From Burkholderia sp. Ax-1719 (GTDB lineage: Bacteria > Pseudomonadota > Gammaproteobacteria > Burkholderiales > Burkholderiaceae), in NCBI RefSeq assembly GCF_011753055.1, contig NZ_VWWJ01000002.1:124001-188000 (forward strand): a stretch of DNA of 64,000 nucleotides, in the 5' to 3' direction. Within the stretch, counting starts at the first letter, position 1, and each line of letters opens with the position of its first letter. The translations under genes and the position numbers were made by a program. Shown here piece after piece: positions 8,645 to 16,649 of this stretch. The notes under the pieces are model-generated. The model had not been told where the DNA came from. It worked only from the letters and a program-made list of their open reading frames with translations, and searched no databases.

Positions 8645-9316
8645 TCAACGCTGCATGGCGAGATCCTGCCGATGCTCGACGAGGCGGATGAGCGCTGCTG
8701 CGGGCACGGACAGCGCGAAATAGACAGCGGCGATCAGCGTGTAGGTTTCCAGCGGCCGGAACGTATCCGTGGCGATCTGGTTGCCGACATACATGAGGTC
8801 GCCGACTGCCACCACCGCGACCAGCGCGCTTTGCTGCAACGCGCCGATGCCATTGGTCATGAGGATTGGTGTCGCGCTGCGTAGCGCCTGAGGCAACACC
8901 ACGAAGAGCGTGCGTTGCCAGGGACTTAAACCCAGTGCAACGCAGGCATCGAGGTGCTCCTTCGGCACAGCCTGTACGCCAGCGCGATACGCTTCCGCGT
9001 TGAAGGCCGTCAGATTCAGGCCGAGTGCGAGAATACCCAGCGCAACGGGGCCGATAAAGACGTCGAACATCATCGGCACGCAATAGAAAAACCACGCAAT
9101 CTGCAGTAGTGCGGGCGTGCAGCGGAAGAATTCGATGTACGCGCGCGCGGGCCAGCGCAGGAGCGCATGTCGGCTCATCGAGCACAGGCACAGCACGAAA
9201 CCCAACGTCACGCCGATCAGATTCGCGATGAGCGTCAGTTCGAGTGTGATGCCAAGGCCGCCAAGCAGTGCGCTGACATGGCTCGAAAGGAAAGAAAAGT
9301 CGAACTGATAGTGCAT
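8645..9316 (-). CDS. Polar amino-acid-type ABC transporter permease
   Basis: A 223-residue permease starting MHYQFDFSFL at 9316; the longer frame upstream enters the ATPase gene and lacks a hydrophobic start. The FRCTPALLQ segment and the EAA loop (DACVALGLSPWQRTLFVVLPQALR) match HisQ/GlnP-type permeases. It overlaps nothing and follows the ATPase gene by 10 bases. It pairs with the permease encoded at 7969. Confidence 0.9.
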   Translation of the reverse strand: MHYQFDFSFLSSHVSALLGGLGITLELTLIANLIGVTLGFVLCLCSMSRHALLRWPARAYIEFFRCTPALLQIAWFFYCVPMMFDVFIGPVALGILALGLNLTAFNAEAYRAGVQAVPKEHLDACVALGLSPWQRTLFVVLPQALRSATPILMTNGIGALQQSALVAVVAVGDLMYVGNQIATDTFRPLETYTLIAAVYFALSVPAAALIRLVEHRQDLAMQR

Positions 9317-9326
9317 GCGTTTCCCC

Positions 9327-10166
9327 TCAGCCGAGATGCAGCACTTTGTCGAGAAACTCGCGGGTGCGGGTCTCGCGCGGTTGGCGGAACAACTGCAGGG
9401 GTGGCCCCTGTTCGACGATCGAGCCATTGGCGCAGAAGATCACGCGGGTCGCGATATCGCGGGCGAAATGCATATCGTGGGTAACGATGATCATCGCCAT
9501 TTTCTGCTCGGCGAGCTGCAGCATGACGTTCTGGACTTCGACCACCATCTCCGGATCGAGCGCGGAGGTGACTTCGTCGAACAGCATCAGCCGCGGTTCG
9601 AGCATGAGCGCCCGGGCGATGGCGACGCGCTGCTTCTGGCCGCCCGACAACTGGCTGGGATATGCGTGAAGCTTGCTTTCCAGACCCAGGCGCGCGAGAT
9701 AGGCGCGTGCGCGCTCAGTGGCCTCTTGCCGGGACATGCCGCCGCTTTTCATCGGCGCCAGGACGAGGTTGCCGAGCACCGAGAGGTGCGGGAACAGCGT
9801 GTAATGCTGGAACACCATGCCGATCTGGCGCTGCAGGGTGCGATCGAGCGACGGTTGCGCGCCCTTGTTCGACGAGCGCATGTAGGGGCTGCCCTGAAAG
9901 CGGATTTCTCCGCCCTGGATGCCTTCGAGTCCCATCATGCAACGCAGCAGTGAACTTTTGCCGCTGCCACTCGGACCGATGATGACCAGACGATCGTCGG
10001 CCTGCATGTCGAGCGACAGGCCGTCCATCACGACGAGATGCTCGCCATAGGATTTGTAGACGTCGCGCAGTTCGACGAAGGGAGCGGGCGACGCAAGCGG
10101 GGACGGCGGGCTGATTGGGCTGTCGGGATCGGGTGGGCGCGTGGCGATCGACGTATGGACGTTCAT
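9327..10166 (-). CDS. Amino-acid-type ABC transporter ATP-binding protein
   Basis: A 279-residue GlnQ/HisP-type ATPase: Walker A GPSGSGKSS near residue 71, the signature LSGGQKQRVAIARAL, Walker B LMLFDEVTSALDP and the H-loop VTHDM. A Pro/Ser-rich N-terminal tail of about 30 residues precedes the usual start and may reflect an upstream start choice; a later ATG is not obvious. It drives uptake by the two permeases that follow. Confidence 0.92.
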   Translation of the reverse strand: MNVHTSIATRPPDPDSPISPPSPLASPAPFVELRDVYKSYGEHLVVMDGLSLDMQADDRLVIIGPSGSGKSSLLRCMMGLEGIQGGEIRFQGSPYMRSSNKGAQPSLDRTLQRQIGMVFQHYTLFPHLSVLGNLVLAPMKSGGMSRQEATERARAYLARLGLESKLHAYPSQLSGGQKQRVAIARALMLEPRLMLFDEVTSALDPEMVVEVQNVMLQLAEQKMAMIIVTHDMHFARDIATRVIFCANGSIVEQGPPLQLFRQPRETRTREFLDKVLHLG

Positions 10167-10295
10167 AAGTGGGGTCTCCGGTGGCCCGCGCGTGGCGCAG
10201 CGGGCACGGTCGATGAGCGTGGGATGAGCACGAGGTTTGCAGCCGCGCCGCGCGCACAGGATGGCGGGCAGTCATACCGGCGACGCGGCCCTGGC

Positions 10296-11135
10296 TCACT
10301 TCGCGGCTTGCTGCAACGTCTTCTTGACCGCCTGGGCCATCATGCGATCGATGGCGCCGGCCTTCTTCTGCTCGTCGATATAGCTGTTCAGATAGGCGAG
10401 ATCCGCTGGAGGCAGCGCCTTGCGCACGCCGAAGTTGGCGGGCAGCGGTGCAAGCGCCGGTTCCGGTTTGAAGGCGACGAGCGATTCCGGGTGCGCCGCC
10501 GTGACGAGCATGTTGGTGGCGATGTCGTCGGCGAGCACATCGGCACGTTTCGACAGCAGGGCGAGACGCGCGGCGTCGGCGTCGGGTAAGCGCATGATGT
10601 GCGGTTTCGTGAGCACGTCGCTGATGGCTTTGTCGGCCACCGAGCCAGCCATCACGGAAAGCGTGAGGTCGGCGCGGTTGAGGTCGGCGATCGAATGCGG
10701 CGTGCTGGCAAGTTTCGGATTGCGCTTGTCGTAGGCGAAGGTGACGCTCGAATCGAATACGGGCGCCGAGAAACTGACGGCCTTTTCACGCTCGGGCGTG
10801 TCGCTCAGCGAAAGCGCCATATCCCATTTGTCCGATTGCAGACCGGCAATCAGATTGGGCCAGGTCGCATCGACGAATACCGCCTTCACTTTCAGGCGCT
10901 CGGCAAAGCCGCGGCACAGATCGGCAAACGCGCCCTCGTAGGTCTGCGTCTGCGGATCGCGGATCACGTAGGGCGGCGACGCCGCCGCGCCGCAGCGCAG
11001 AACGCCGTCTGCGCGAACTTTTTGCCAGGGCGTGTCGCCGGCCGCGTGGGCAGCGGAACCGACGAACAACGCACCGATACCGGCGCTGGCCGCGAGAACG
11101 AGCACGCGGCGGCGGATACTTGAAGTAAGGCTCAT
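10296..11135 (-). CDS. Amino-acid-type ABC transporter periplasmic binding protein
   Basis: From ATG 11135 the product has about 279 residues with a cleavable signal peptide (MSLTSSIRRRVLVLAASAG, cleavage near AHAA). The SBP family 3 fold is shown by DGVLRCGAAASPPYVI and ADLCRGFAERLKVKAVFV. Upstream in-frame codons extend into the porin region and are rejected. It delivers a small polar solute, likely an amino acid or derivative, to the ABC system encoded next. Confidence 0.9.
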   Translation of the reverse strand: MSLTSSIRRRVLVLAASAGIGALFVGSAAHAAGDTPWQKVRADGVLRCGAAASPPYVIRDPQTQTYEGAFADLCRGFAERLKVKAVFVDATWPNLIAGLQSDKWDMALSLSDTPEREKAVSFSAPVFDSSVTFAYDKRNPKLASTPHSIADLNRADLTLSVMAGSVADKAISDVLTKPHIMRLPDADAARLALLSKRADVLADDIATNMLVTAAHPESLVAFKPEPALAPLPANFGVRKALPPADLAYLNSYIDEQKKAGAIDRMMAQAVKKTLQQAAK

Positions 11136-11196
11136 GATGACTCCCGGGGAGAGTGGGGCGCAGCGCGGCCGCGCCGTCGAACGCAGGTGGATGGAA

Positions 11197-12348
11197 TCAA
11201 AACTTGTGGGCAATGCCGACGCGCAGGCCCAGTTGGTGGTTCGAAGAAGATGCGTTGCCGACAACGCCGTCGAAGATCGCGGCGGGTTGCGAGGCGCCCG
11301 CCGCGATCTGGTAAGCGGCCGACAGATAGACCTCGGTGCGTTTGCTGAGCTTGTAATCGGCAGCGAGATTGATCTGATGGTATTTCGGGCGTGCCGAGGA
11401 GTAGCCCACGTCGCCATTCGTGAAGGAATAGCCCGCTGCAAGGGTCGCGGCCTGGGTCAGCGCATAGTAGCCCCATGCCTCGTAGTCGTCGAAACGCACC
11501 TGGGCGGTCGTGCCGTTCGCGTCGTCGAAGCGCGTGTTGGTGTAGTTGAAGCCCAGCGTCGCCGCGCCGATCAGCCAGGTGGCGCCCACGCCGATGATCT
11601 GCTCGTTCGACGGATTGCCCACGTAGCTGAACGCGCCGCTCGCGCCTACCGCCGCCCCCGTTGTGTTTCCGACGAAGTCGCCGTCGGTGAAGAGCGTCGC
11701 GGGCTGCTTTGCATAGAAGTACGCCGCGCCAAGATTCAGGTTGCCGATCGAATACGCCGCGCCCGCGCTCCACATGCCGATCTTGCTGGTGCCGTCCGCG
11801 TTGGAGTTGCTGAGCGCCAGCATGCCGCCGAAGGTCACGCCGGCGATCTTGGGACTGGCGTACTTGATGGCGTTGTTGACGCGAAACGAGTTTGCGGTGT
11901 TGTCGATATCGCCCGCATGAAAGGCTAGGCCGCCCCAGTTGCCGGTGAGCGTCAGTGGCTGCACGTAGTCGACGATCGAATCGTATTGGCGGCCCAGCGT
12001 GAGCGTGCCGAAACGCTCGTCCTGCAGACCGACCCACGCCTGACGCCCGAACAGGCGGCTGCCCTGCGCGGCCGTGCCATTCACCACGTTGAAGCCGCTT
12101 TCGAGCTTGAAGATCGCCTTCAGGCCGCCGCCCAGATCTTCTTCGCCCTTGAGCCCCCAGCGGCTACCATACAGGCCGTCATAAGTGCCGTCCTGCATGT
12201 GCCAGAGCTGTTTGCCGCCGCTGTTGTTGGTGAAGTCGATCCCGGTATCGATCACCCCATAGAGCGAAACCGACGAGGACTGCGCATGGACCGTCCCCGA
12301 AAGCGCGACCGTCATGGCGGCAAAAATAAGTTTTTTATGGCTGTTCAC
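11197..12348 (-). CDS. Gram-negative (OmpC-type) porin
   Basis: This is a typical burkholderial trimeric porin of about 383 residues: signal peptide ending TVHA, mature start QSSSVSLYGVIDTGI, alternating beta strands, and terminal LGLRVGIAHKF ending in Phe. GTG at 12348 is the likely start because GGAG sits six bases upstream; a TTG at 12360 is less plausible. It lies 61 bases upstream of the binding-protein gene, so outer-membrane entry and inner-membrane ABC import are probably co-expressed. Confidence 0.9.
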   Translation of the reverse strand: MNSHKKLIFAAMTVALSGTVHAQSSSVSLYGVIDTGIDFTNNSGGKQLWHMQDGTYDGLYGSRWGLKGEEDLGGGLKAIFKLESGFNVVNGTAAQGSRLFGRQAWVGLQDERFGTLTLGRQYDSIVDYVQPLTLTGNWGGLAFHAGDIDNTANSFRVNNAIKYASPKIAGVTFGGMLALSNSNADGTSKIGMWSAGAAYSIGNLNLGAAYFYAKQPATLFTDGDFVGNTTGAAVGASGAFSYVGNPSNEQIIGVGATWLIGAATLGFNYTNTRFDDANGTTAQVRFDDYEAWGYYALTQAATLAAGYSFTNGDVGYSSARPKYHQINLAADYKLSKRTEVYLSAAYQIAAGASQPAAIFDGVVGNASSSNHQLGLRVGIAHKF

Positions 12349-12543
12349 CCTGTTCTCCAAACAAAGAAAGCATGCGATTGCGTGGGAGGCGTCGATCTTC
12401 GCTCTATCGCTATTTTGATTTGGTATGCGAATTATTATGACGATTGAAACGCCCCAAAATCCTGTTGCTGGCTTCTTGCGATCTCATTGCGGCCTCCTTG
12501 CGGCGTGCTGCGCAGGAGGCGCGATAAAACTGCCCAGGCGGTG

Positions 12544-12933
12544 TTATCCGGCGATTGCGTAGGTTTCGATTTCGACTTTCTGCCACGGGCGCAGCATGGA
12601 GTCGACCTGGACCAGCGTGCTGGCCGGGCGAATCTCGCCGAAGGTTTCGAGGTGAGCGCGGGCGACGCCGTCGGCATCGTTGATGTCGCGTACGAACACC
12701 ACGGTGCGCACCACGTCGTGCAGATTCATGCCGGCTTCGCCGAGCACTTTCTCGATGACTTCGAGAATGGCGCGGGTTTGGGTATAGGCGTCGCTACGTT
12801 CGTGCACGGCCGGTGCGCAGGTGCCGGAAATATGCAGATGCTCGCCTACGCGCACCGCGCGCGAATAGCCGAAGACGTTTTCATAGGGACCGCCCGAGGA
12901 AATCTTCTGGCGGTTGGCGGTGACAGTGCTCAT
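12544..12933 (-). CDS. RidA/YjgF/YER057c/UK114-family protein
   Basis: A 129-residue RidA-family protein: SSGGPYENVFGYSRAVRVGEHLHISGTCA at the front and PASTLVQVDSML with the conserved late Arg/Pro region. RidA proteins hydrolyse reactive enamines/imines formed during amine catabolism. The location next to an amino-acid-type importer and FMO fits removal of imine intermediates. It is separated from the porin start by 195 bases, which could hold a further promoter. Confidence 0.88.
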   Translation of the reverse strand: MSTVTANRQKISSGGPYENVFGYSRAVRVGEHLHISGTCAPAVHERSDAYTQTRAILEVIEKVLGEAGMNLHDVVRTVVFVRDINDADGVARAHLETFGEIRPASTLVQVDSMLRPWQKVEIETYAIAG

Positions 12934-13176
12934 GCGGATACTCCGTGGTGGACAAAGGATGTGGATCGAGTGGATTGGAGTATCCGGAGGTCAAAAACGC
13001 CCGTGAAGAATCCCTTTGCCAATGCTTCCCATAGGACTTGACTATGCGAGACGGATGGCTGCAAAGGGCGGCGGTCAGGACAACGAGGCGCACAGGCCGT
13101 CACGGCGCGGCTGGCGCGCCATCGACAGGGATCGGTAGTGTGGGAACGGCGTGAGGGCAGAAGGCGCGCGTGCGCC
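12934..13176. other. Control region between LysR gene and RidA gene
   Basis: These 243 bases lie between the 3' end of the LysR gene and the start of the RidA gene, both on the minus strand. No coding frame is convincing. The region should contain the promoter of the RidA gene; no operator could be fixed. Confidence 0.4.
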
Positions 13177-14160
13177 TTAGTGGTTTCCCCGGTTGCGCCG
13201 GTTGGGCGTATCGCGCGTCGCGGGCGCGTGTTCGGAAGGCAGGTCGAGGTGCGCGTAGAGGCTTTGCACGCGCGCCAGGTGTTCTCGCATCATCTGGATC
13301 AGGACGCGCGTCCCTGCGGAAAGTGGTGTGTCGTAGCGGTGAATGAAGGCGAACACCTCGAACAGCGGCGGGTCGATCGGTGTCCAGCCAAGCCGGTCCT
13401 GGTAGCCGAGTTGATGCAGGATGGGCTGCGTGGCGATCAGGTCGCCGAGACCACGCGCGGCGAGTTCGAATCCGGTGGACTGATGGTCCACCTCAATGAC
13501 CGGATTGAGGATCACGCCGGCTTTCTGTGCGCGTGAGCGCAGGTTCAGGCGGATTGGATCGGCCGTGTTCCAGCGGGCCTCGGTCAGGATCAGGGGCGCG
13601 TGCGCGAGATCCTCGATCGTTTTGGGCCCTTTCAGCCGGGCCGGGTCGGCGCTGATATAGCCAACCCGCGCCGACCACACCGGCTCGCTATAGGTGAGGT
13701 TGCGTTCGTTCAGGGGAATCATGACGAGGCCGGCTTCCAGCTCGCCCTGGCTCACCGCATCGGCAATCTCGGACGAGTTGTTGCCGACGACCTTGAGCTT
13801 CACGTCGGGATAGCGGGTGCGAAACTCCTCGATCAGATCGGCGAGGAAATAGTGATGTGCAGTACCGAAAGTCCCGAAGCTCGCCACGCCGCCTTTGAGT
13901 TCGCGCACGGACTTGACGGCTTCATGGCCCTGCCGCGACGCAGTCGTAGCCGCCTCTGCGAACGGATGCAGGCGCCGCCCGGCCTCTGTCAGCATCAGCT
14001 TGCGATTGGTGCGGATGAAAAGCGCCGTGCCCACGGATTCTTCAAGCCGAATGATCTGATCCGACAAGCTCGGCTGTGCGACTTTTAGATGCTCAGCCGC
14101 TTTGGACAACGTTCCGTATTCGATGGCAGCGAGGAAATAATGGAGTTGCTGAAGGGTCAT
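13177..14160 (-). CDS. LysR-family transcriptional regulator
   Basis: A 327-residue LysR protein with an N-terminal HTH (MTLQQLHYFLAAIEYGTLSKAAEHLKVAQPSLSDQI split over residues 1-36) and an effector domain. The C-terminus carries a basic tail. It is encoded upstream of, and in the same direction as, the RidA-porin-ABC-FMO block and is its most likely regulator. Confidence 0.9.
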   Translation of the reverse strand: MTLQQLHYFLAAIEYGTLSKAAEHLKVAQPSLSDQIIRLEESVGTALFIRTNRKLMLTEAGRRLHPFAEAATTASRQGHEAVKSVRELKGGVASFGTFGTAHHYFLADLIEEFRTRYPDVKLKVVGNNSSEIADAVSQGELEAGLVMIPLNERNLTYSEPVWSARVGYISADPARLKGPKTIEDLAHAPLILTEARWNTADPIRLNLRSRAQKAGVILNPVIEVDHQSTGFELAARGLGDLIATQPILHQLGYQDRLGWTPIDPPLFEVFAFIHRYDTPLSAGTRVLIQMMREHLARVQSLYAHLDLPSEHAPATRDTPNRRNRGNH

Positions 14161-14344
14161 GAGCGTCTAGTGGCATCGGAGAGGTCAAATTTGCACTAGT
14201 AAGCTCTCACGCGTCAACGGTAGCAAAATGCCGGTCGGGTCGCGGATCTCGCGGCAGACGTACCGGTGATGGCCGACCGGAAAGACAACCGGCGCAGCAC
14301 CCTTTGCCTTTCATTCCGACGGCTGCCTGCATGACTTGCACCCT

Positions 14345-15106
14345 TTAGCTCGATTCGTCGACAGAGCGCTGGAGCCGCATCGAGATGGAAAAGCGTTCAC
14401 CGGGATGCACGGTGACGGATACCTCAAACGTTTTTCCGGCTGCATCGAGATACTGGCGCACCACGCGCAACGCCGCCGTACCGGCATCGACCTTCAGGCG
14501 TAACGCCATTTCCGGTGCGAGTATCAGCGCGCTCACGTCTTGCCGAATTTCGGCGACGCGCCGGCCGTAGCGCGTCTCGATCAGCGAGCTGATCAGCGTG
14601 TCGGGCTCCGCGCGCGCCTGATCGGCCACGTCCTGATAGGCTGGATCGACATACACGTCAGTCCAGCCCACCGGCACGACCCGCGCTGACCCACGCGCAC
14701 GTTGTGCACCACGCTCCACGCGCAGGCTCGAAATACGCAGCCAGTGCTCGCCTTCATCGCATTGCAGGACATCGGCAAGCGCGGCGTCGGCCACCACTTC
14801 CTCCACCGACTGCACCTCGCGCAGATTTTCGCTACCGAACTGCACCAGATCGTCCACCGAAGCGAGCGTCGGCCGGAAGCCGTTGCGCGGCTGCGCCGAC
14901 TCCACGCGCGTGCCCGCATTCTTGCGACGCGAGACAAAACCTAGCTGCTGAAGCTCGTGAAGCGCCGCGCGGATCGTGTGACGGCTCGTCTGGTACTGGT
15001 CGCGCAATTCCAGTTCGGTCGGCAAATAGCTGCCGACCGGGAAGCGGCCGGAGGCAATGCCCTCGGTCAGTTCGCGGGCGATTTCGGCAAAGCGGGGTCT
15101 GTTCAT
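14345..15106 (-). CDS. GntR-family (HutC/UTRA subfamily) transcriptional regulator
   Basis: The 253-residue product has an N-terminal GntR winged helix (GRFPVGSYLPTELELRDQY, then SRHTIRAALHELQQLGFVSR) and a C-terminal UTRA ligand-binding domain (residues about 95-245, with DTLISSLIETRYG and VVRQYLDAAG). It is divergent from a lyase/symporter pair; two palindromes that suit a GntR dimer lie in the shared control region. It is probably a ligand-relieved repressor of the lyase-symporter operon and perhaps of itself. Confidence 0.92.
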   Translation of the reverse strand: MNRPRFAEIARELTEGIASGRFPVGSYLPTELELRDQYQTSRHTIRAALHELQQLGFVSRRKNAGTRVESAQPRNGFRPTLASVDDLVQFGSENLREVQSVEEVVADAALADVLQCDEGEHWLRISSLRVERGAQRARGSARVVPVGWTDVYVDPAYQDVADQARAEPDTLISSLIETRYGRRVAEIRQDVSALILAPEMALRLKVDAGTAALRVVRQYLDAAGKTFEVSVTVHPGERFSISMRLQRSVDESS

Positions 15107-15159
15107 GACGGAAGTTTAAGGCGCGCACGTCCAGCATAGGGGTAAATCACCACTTGCTC

Positions 15160-15177
15160 AATATGTTCGAACATATT
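15160..15177. promoter_or_regulatory. GntR operator 1 (18-bp perfect palindrome)
   Basis: AATATGTTCGAACATATT is a perfect 18-bp palindrome 54 bases upstream of the GntR start. It shares the ATATGTyCGrACATAT core with the palindrome at 15185. Both AT-rich half-sites suit a GntR dimer. Confidence 0.75.
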
Positions 15178-15184
15178 AGTCTAA

Positions 15185-15200
15185 ATATGTCCGGACATAT
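15185..15200. promoter_or_regulatory. GntR operator 2 (16-bp perfect palindrome)
   Basis: ATATGTCCGGACATAT is a perfect palindrome with the same half-site as operator 1. Its centre is 24 bp from that of operator 1, and it lies 53 bases before the lyase start. Confidence 0.75.
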
Positions 15201-15252
15201 GTCGCATTGAACCGACAGTCCGTCCCCTGAATTTCAAGTCTGATACCGAGCC

Positions 15253-16623
15253 ATGATCCGCAGCCAGATGCCCGCCTCCAGTACCGTCGTCGATTCCATC
15301 CTGTTTCGCGACGCCTTCGGCACCGCCAAAATGCGCGCCGTTTTCTCCGATACCGCGCTGATCCAGCGTTACATCGACGTCGAAGTTGCGCTGGCGAAGG
15401 CCGAGGCGCGCTGCGGCGTGATTCCGCTCGAAGCGGCCGACGTGATCGCCCGCGAGTCGCAGATCGAGCGCATCGACTTCGACCACATGCGCGAGGAAAC
15501 CGACATCGTCGGCTATCCGATCCTGCCGCTCGTGCACCAGCTCGTCGGCATGTGCGGCGAAGCGGGGCGCTACGTGCACTGGGGCGCCACCACGCAGGAC
15601 ATCATGGATACGGCTGTCGCGCTGCAGGTGCGCGACGCGCTCGATTCGATCGATGCCGATATCCGCGAACTGCGCGGCATCCTGGCCGACCTCGCCAGAA
15701 AGCATCGCGATACGCCGATGGCGGGCCGCACGCACTTGCAGCAGGCGCTGCCTGTGACGTTCGGCTACAAGGCAGCGATCTGGCTGGCGATGTTCGACCG
15801 CCATCAGCAGCGCATTGCGCAACTGCGTCCGCGCGTGGCCGTGGTGGAGTTCGCGGGCGCGGCGGGCACGCTCGCGTCGATCGGTGATAAAGGCTTCGAG
15901 GTGCAAAAGGCGCTCGCGCAGGAACTGGGTCTGGGCGTACCGGCCACGACGTGGCACGTCGCGCGCGACGGCTTTGCCGAGGCCGTGAACCTGCTGGCGC
16001 TCGTAACGGGTTCGCTTGGCAAGATCGCCACCGACATCATGATCATGGCGTCCAACGAATTCGCCGAAGTCTACGAGCCGTTCGTGAAAGGCCGCGGCGC
16101 GAGCAGCACGATGCCGCAAAAGCGCAATCCGATTTCGAGCGAGTTGATGCTCGCCGCGGCCAAGGCCGTGCGTCAGCACGCGGGCCTGATGGTCGACGCG
16201 ATGATCCAGGATTTCGAGCGCGCGACCGGCCCGTGGCACGCCGAATGGATCGCGATTCCTGAGAGCTTCATCCTCGCTTCGGGGGCGTTGCATCAGGCGA
16301 AGTTCGCGCTGGGCGGTCTGATCGTCGATACGGAACGTATGAAGCACAACCTCGGCATCAGCAAGGGCCTGATCGTCGCCGAAGCCGCGATGATGCAGAT
16401 GGCGCCGTTCACGGGTCGTCAGCAGGCACACGATCTGGTCTATGACGCGTGCCGAACGGTCAACGAGTACGGCGGCACGCTGGCCGATGCGCTCGCCGCG
16501 CTGCCCGCCGTCACACAACATTTCGATCGCGCCGCCATCGACCACATGACCGATCCGGCCAACTATCTGGGCCTCGCGCCGCGGATGGTCGACCGTGCGC
16601 TCGCCGCTTCGAGCGAGATCTGA
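15253..16623 (+). CDS. Fumarase/adenylosuccinate-lyase superfamily lyase (PcaB-like)
   Basis: This 456-residue enzyme has the superfamily signature SSTMPQKRNP near residue 286, plus HWGATTQDIMDT and GRTHLQQALPVTFG, the three conserved regions that form the tetrameric active site. Its wording resembles 3-carboxy-cis,cis-muconate cycloisomerases (PcaB). No other protocatechuate genes are nearby; the following gene is a C4-dicarboxylate symporter. A lyase that releases or adds fumarate to an amine-bearing substrate is therefore an alternative. Regulation by the adjacent GntR protein is likely. Confidence 0.85.
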   Translation: MIRSQMPASSTVVDSILFRDAFGTAKMRAVFSDTALIQRYIDVEVALAKAEARCGVIPLEAADVIARESQIERIDFDHMREETDIVGYPILPLVHQLVGMCGEAGRYVHWGATTQDIMDTAVALQVRDALDSIDADIRELRGILADLARKHRDTPMAGRTHLQQALPVTFGYKAAIWLAMFDRHQQRIAQLRPRVAVVEFAGAAGTLASIGDKGFEVQKALAQELGLGVPATTWHVARDGFAEAVNLLALVTGSLGKIATDIMIMASNEFAEVYEPFVKGRGASSTMPQKRNPISSELMLAAAKAVRQHAGLMVDAMIQDFERATGPWHAEWIAIPESFILASGALHQAKFALGGLIVDTERMKHNLGISKGLIVAEAAMMQMAPFTGRQQAHDLVYDACRTVNEYGGTLADALAALPAVTQHFDRAAIDHMTDPANYLGLAPRMVDRALAASSEI

Positions 16624-16649
16624 TCGTAGGCAACCGGAGGAGACGCATC

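Noticed and set aside
12349..12360. TTG start for the porin
   Set aside because: GTG at 12348 has GGAG six bases upstream and gives a normal signal peptide; TTG adds four residues and has no RBS.
15181..16545. 454-codon minus-strand frame over the lyase gene
   Set aside because: Antisense shadow of the lyase, which has the SSTMPQKRNP signature; the antisense product has no family features.
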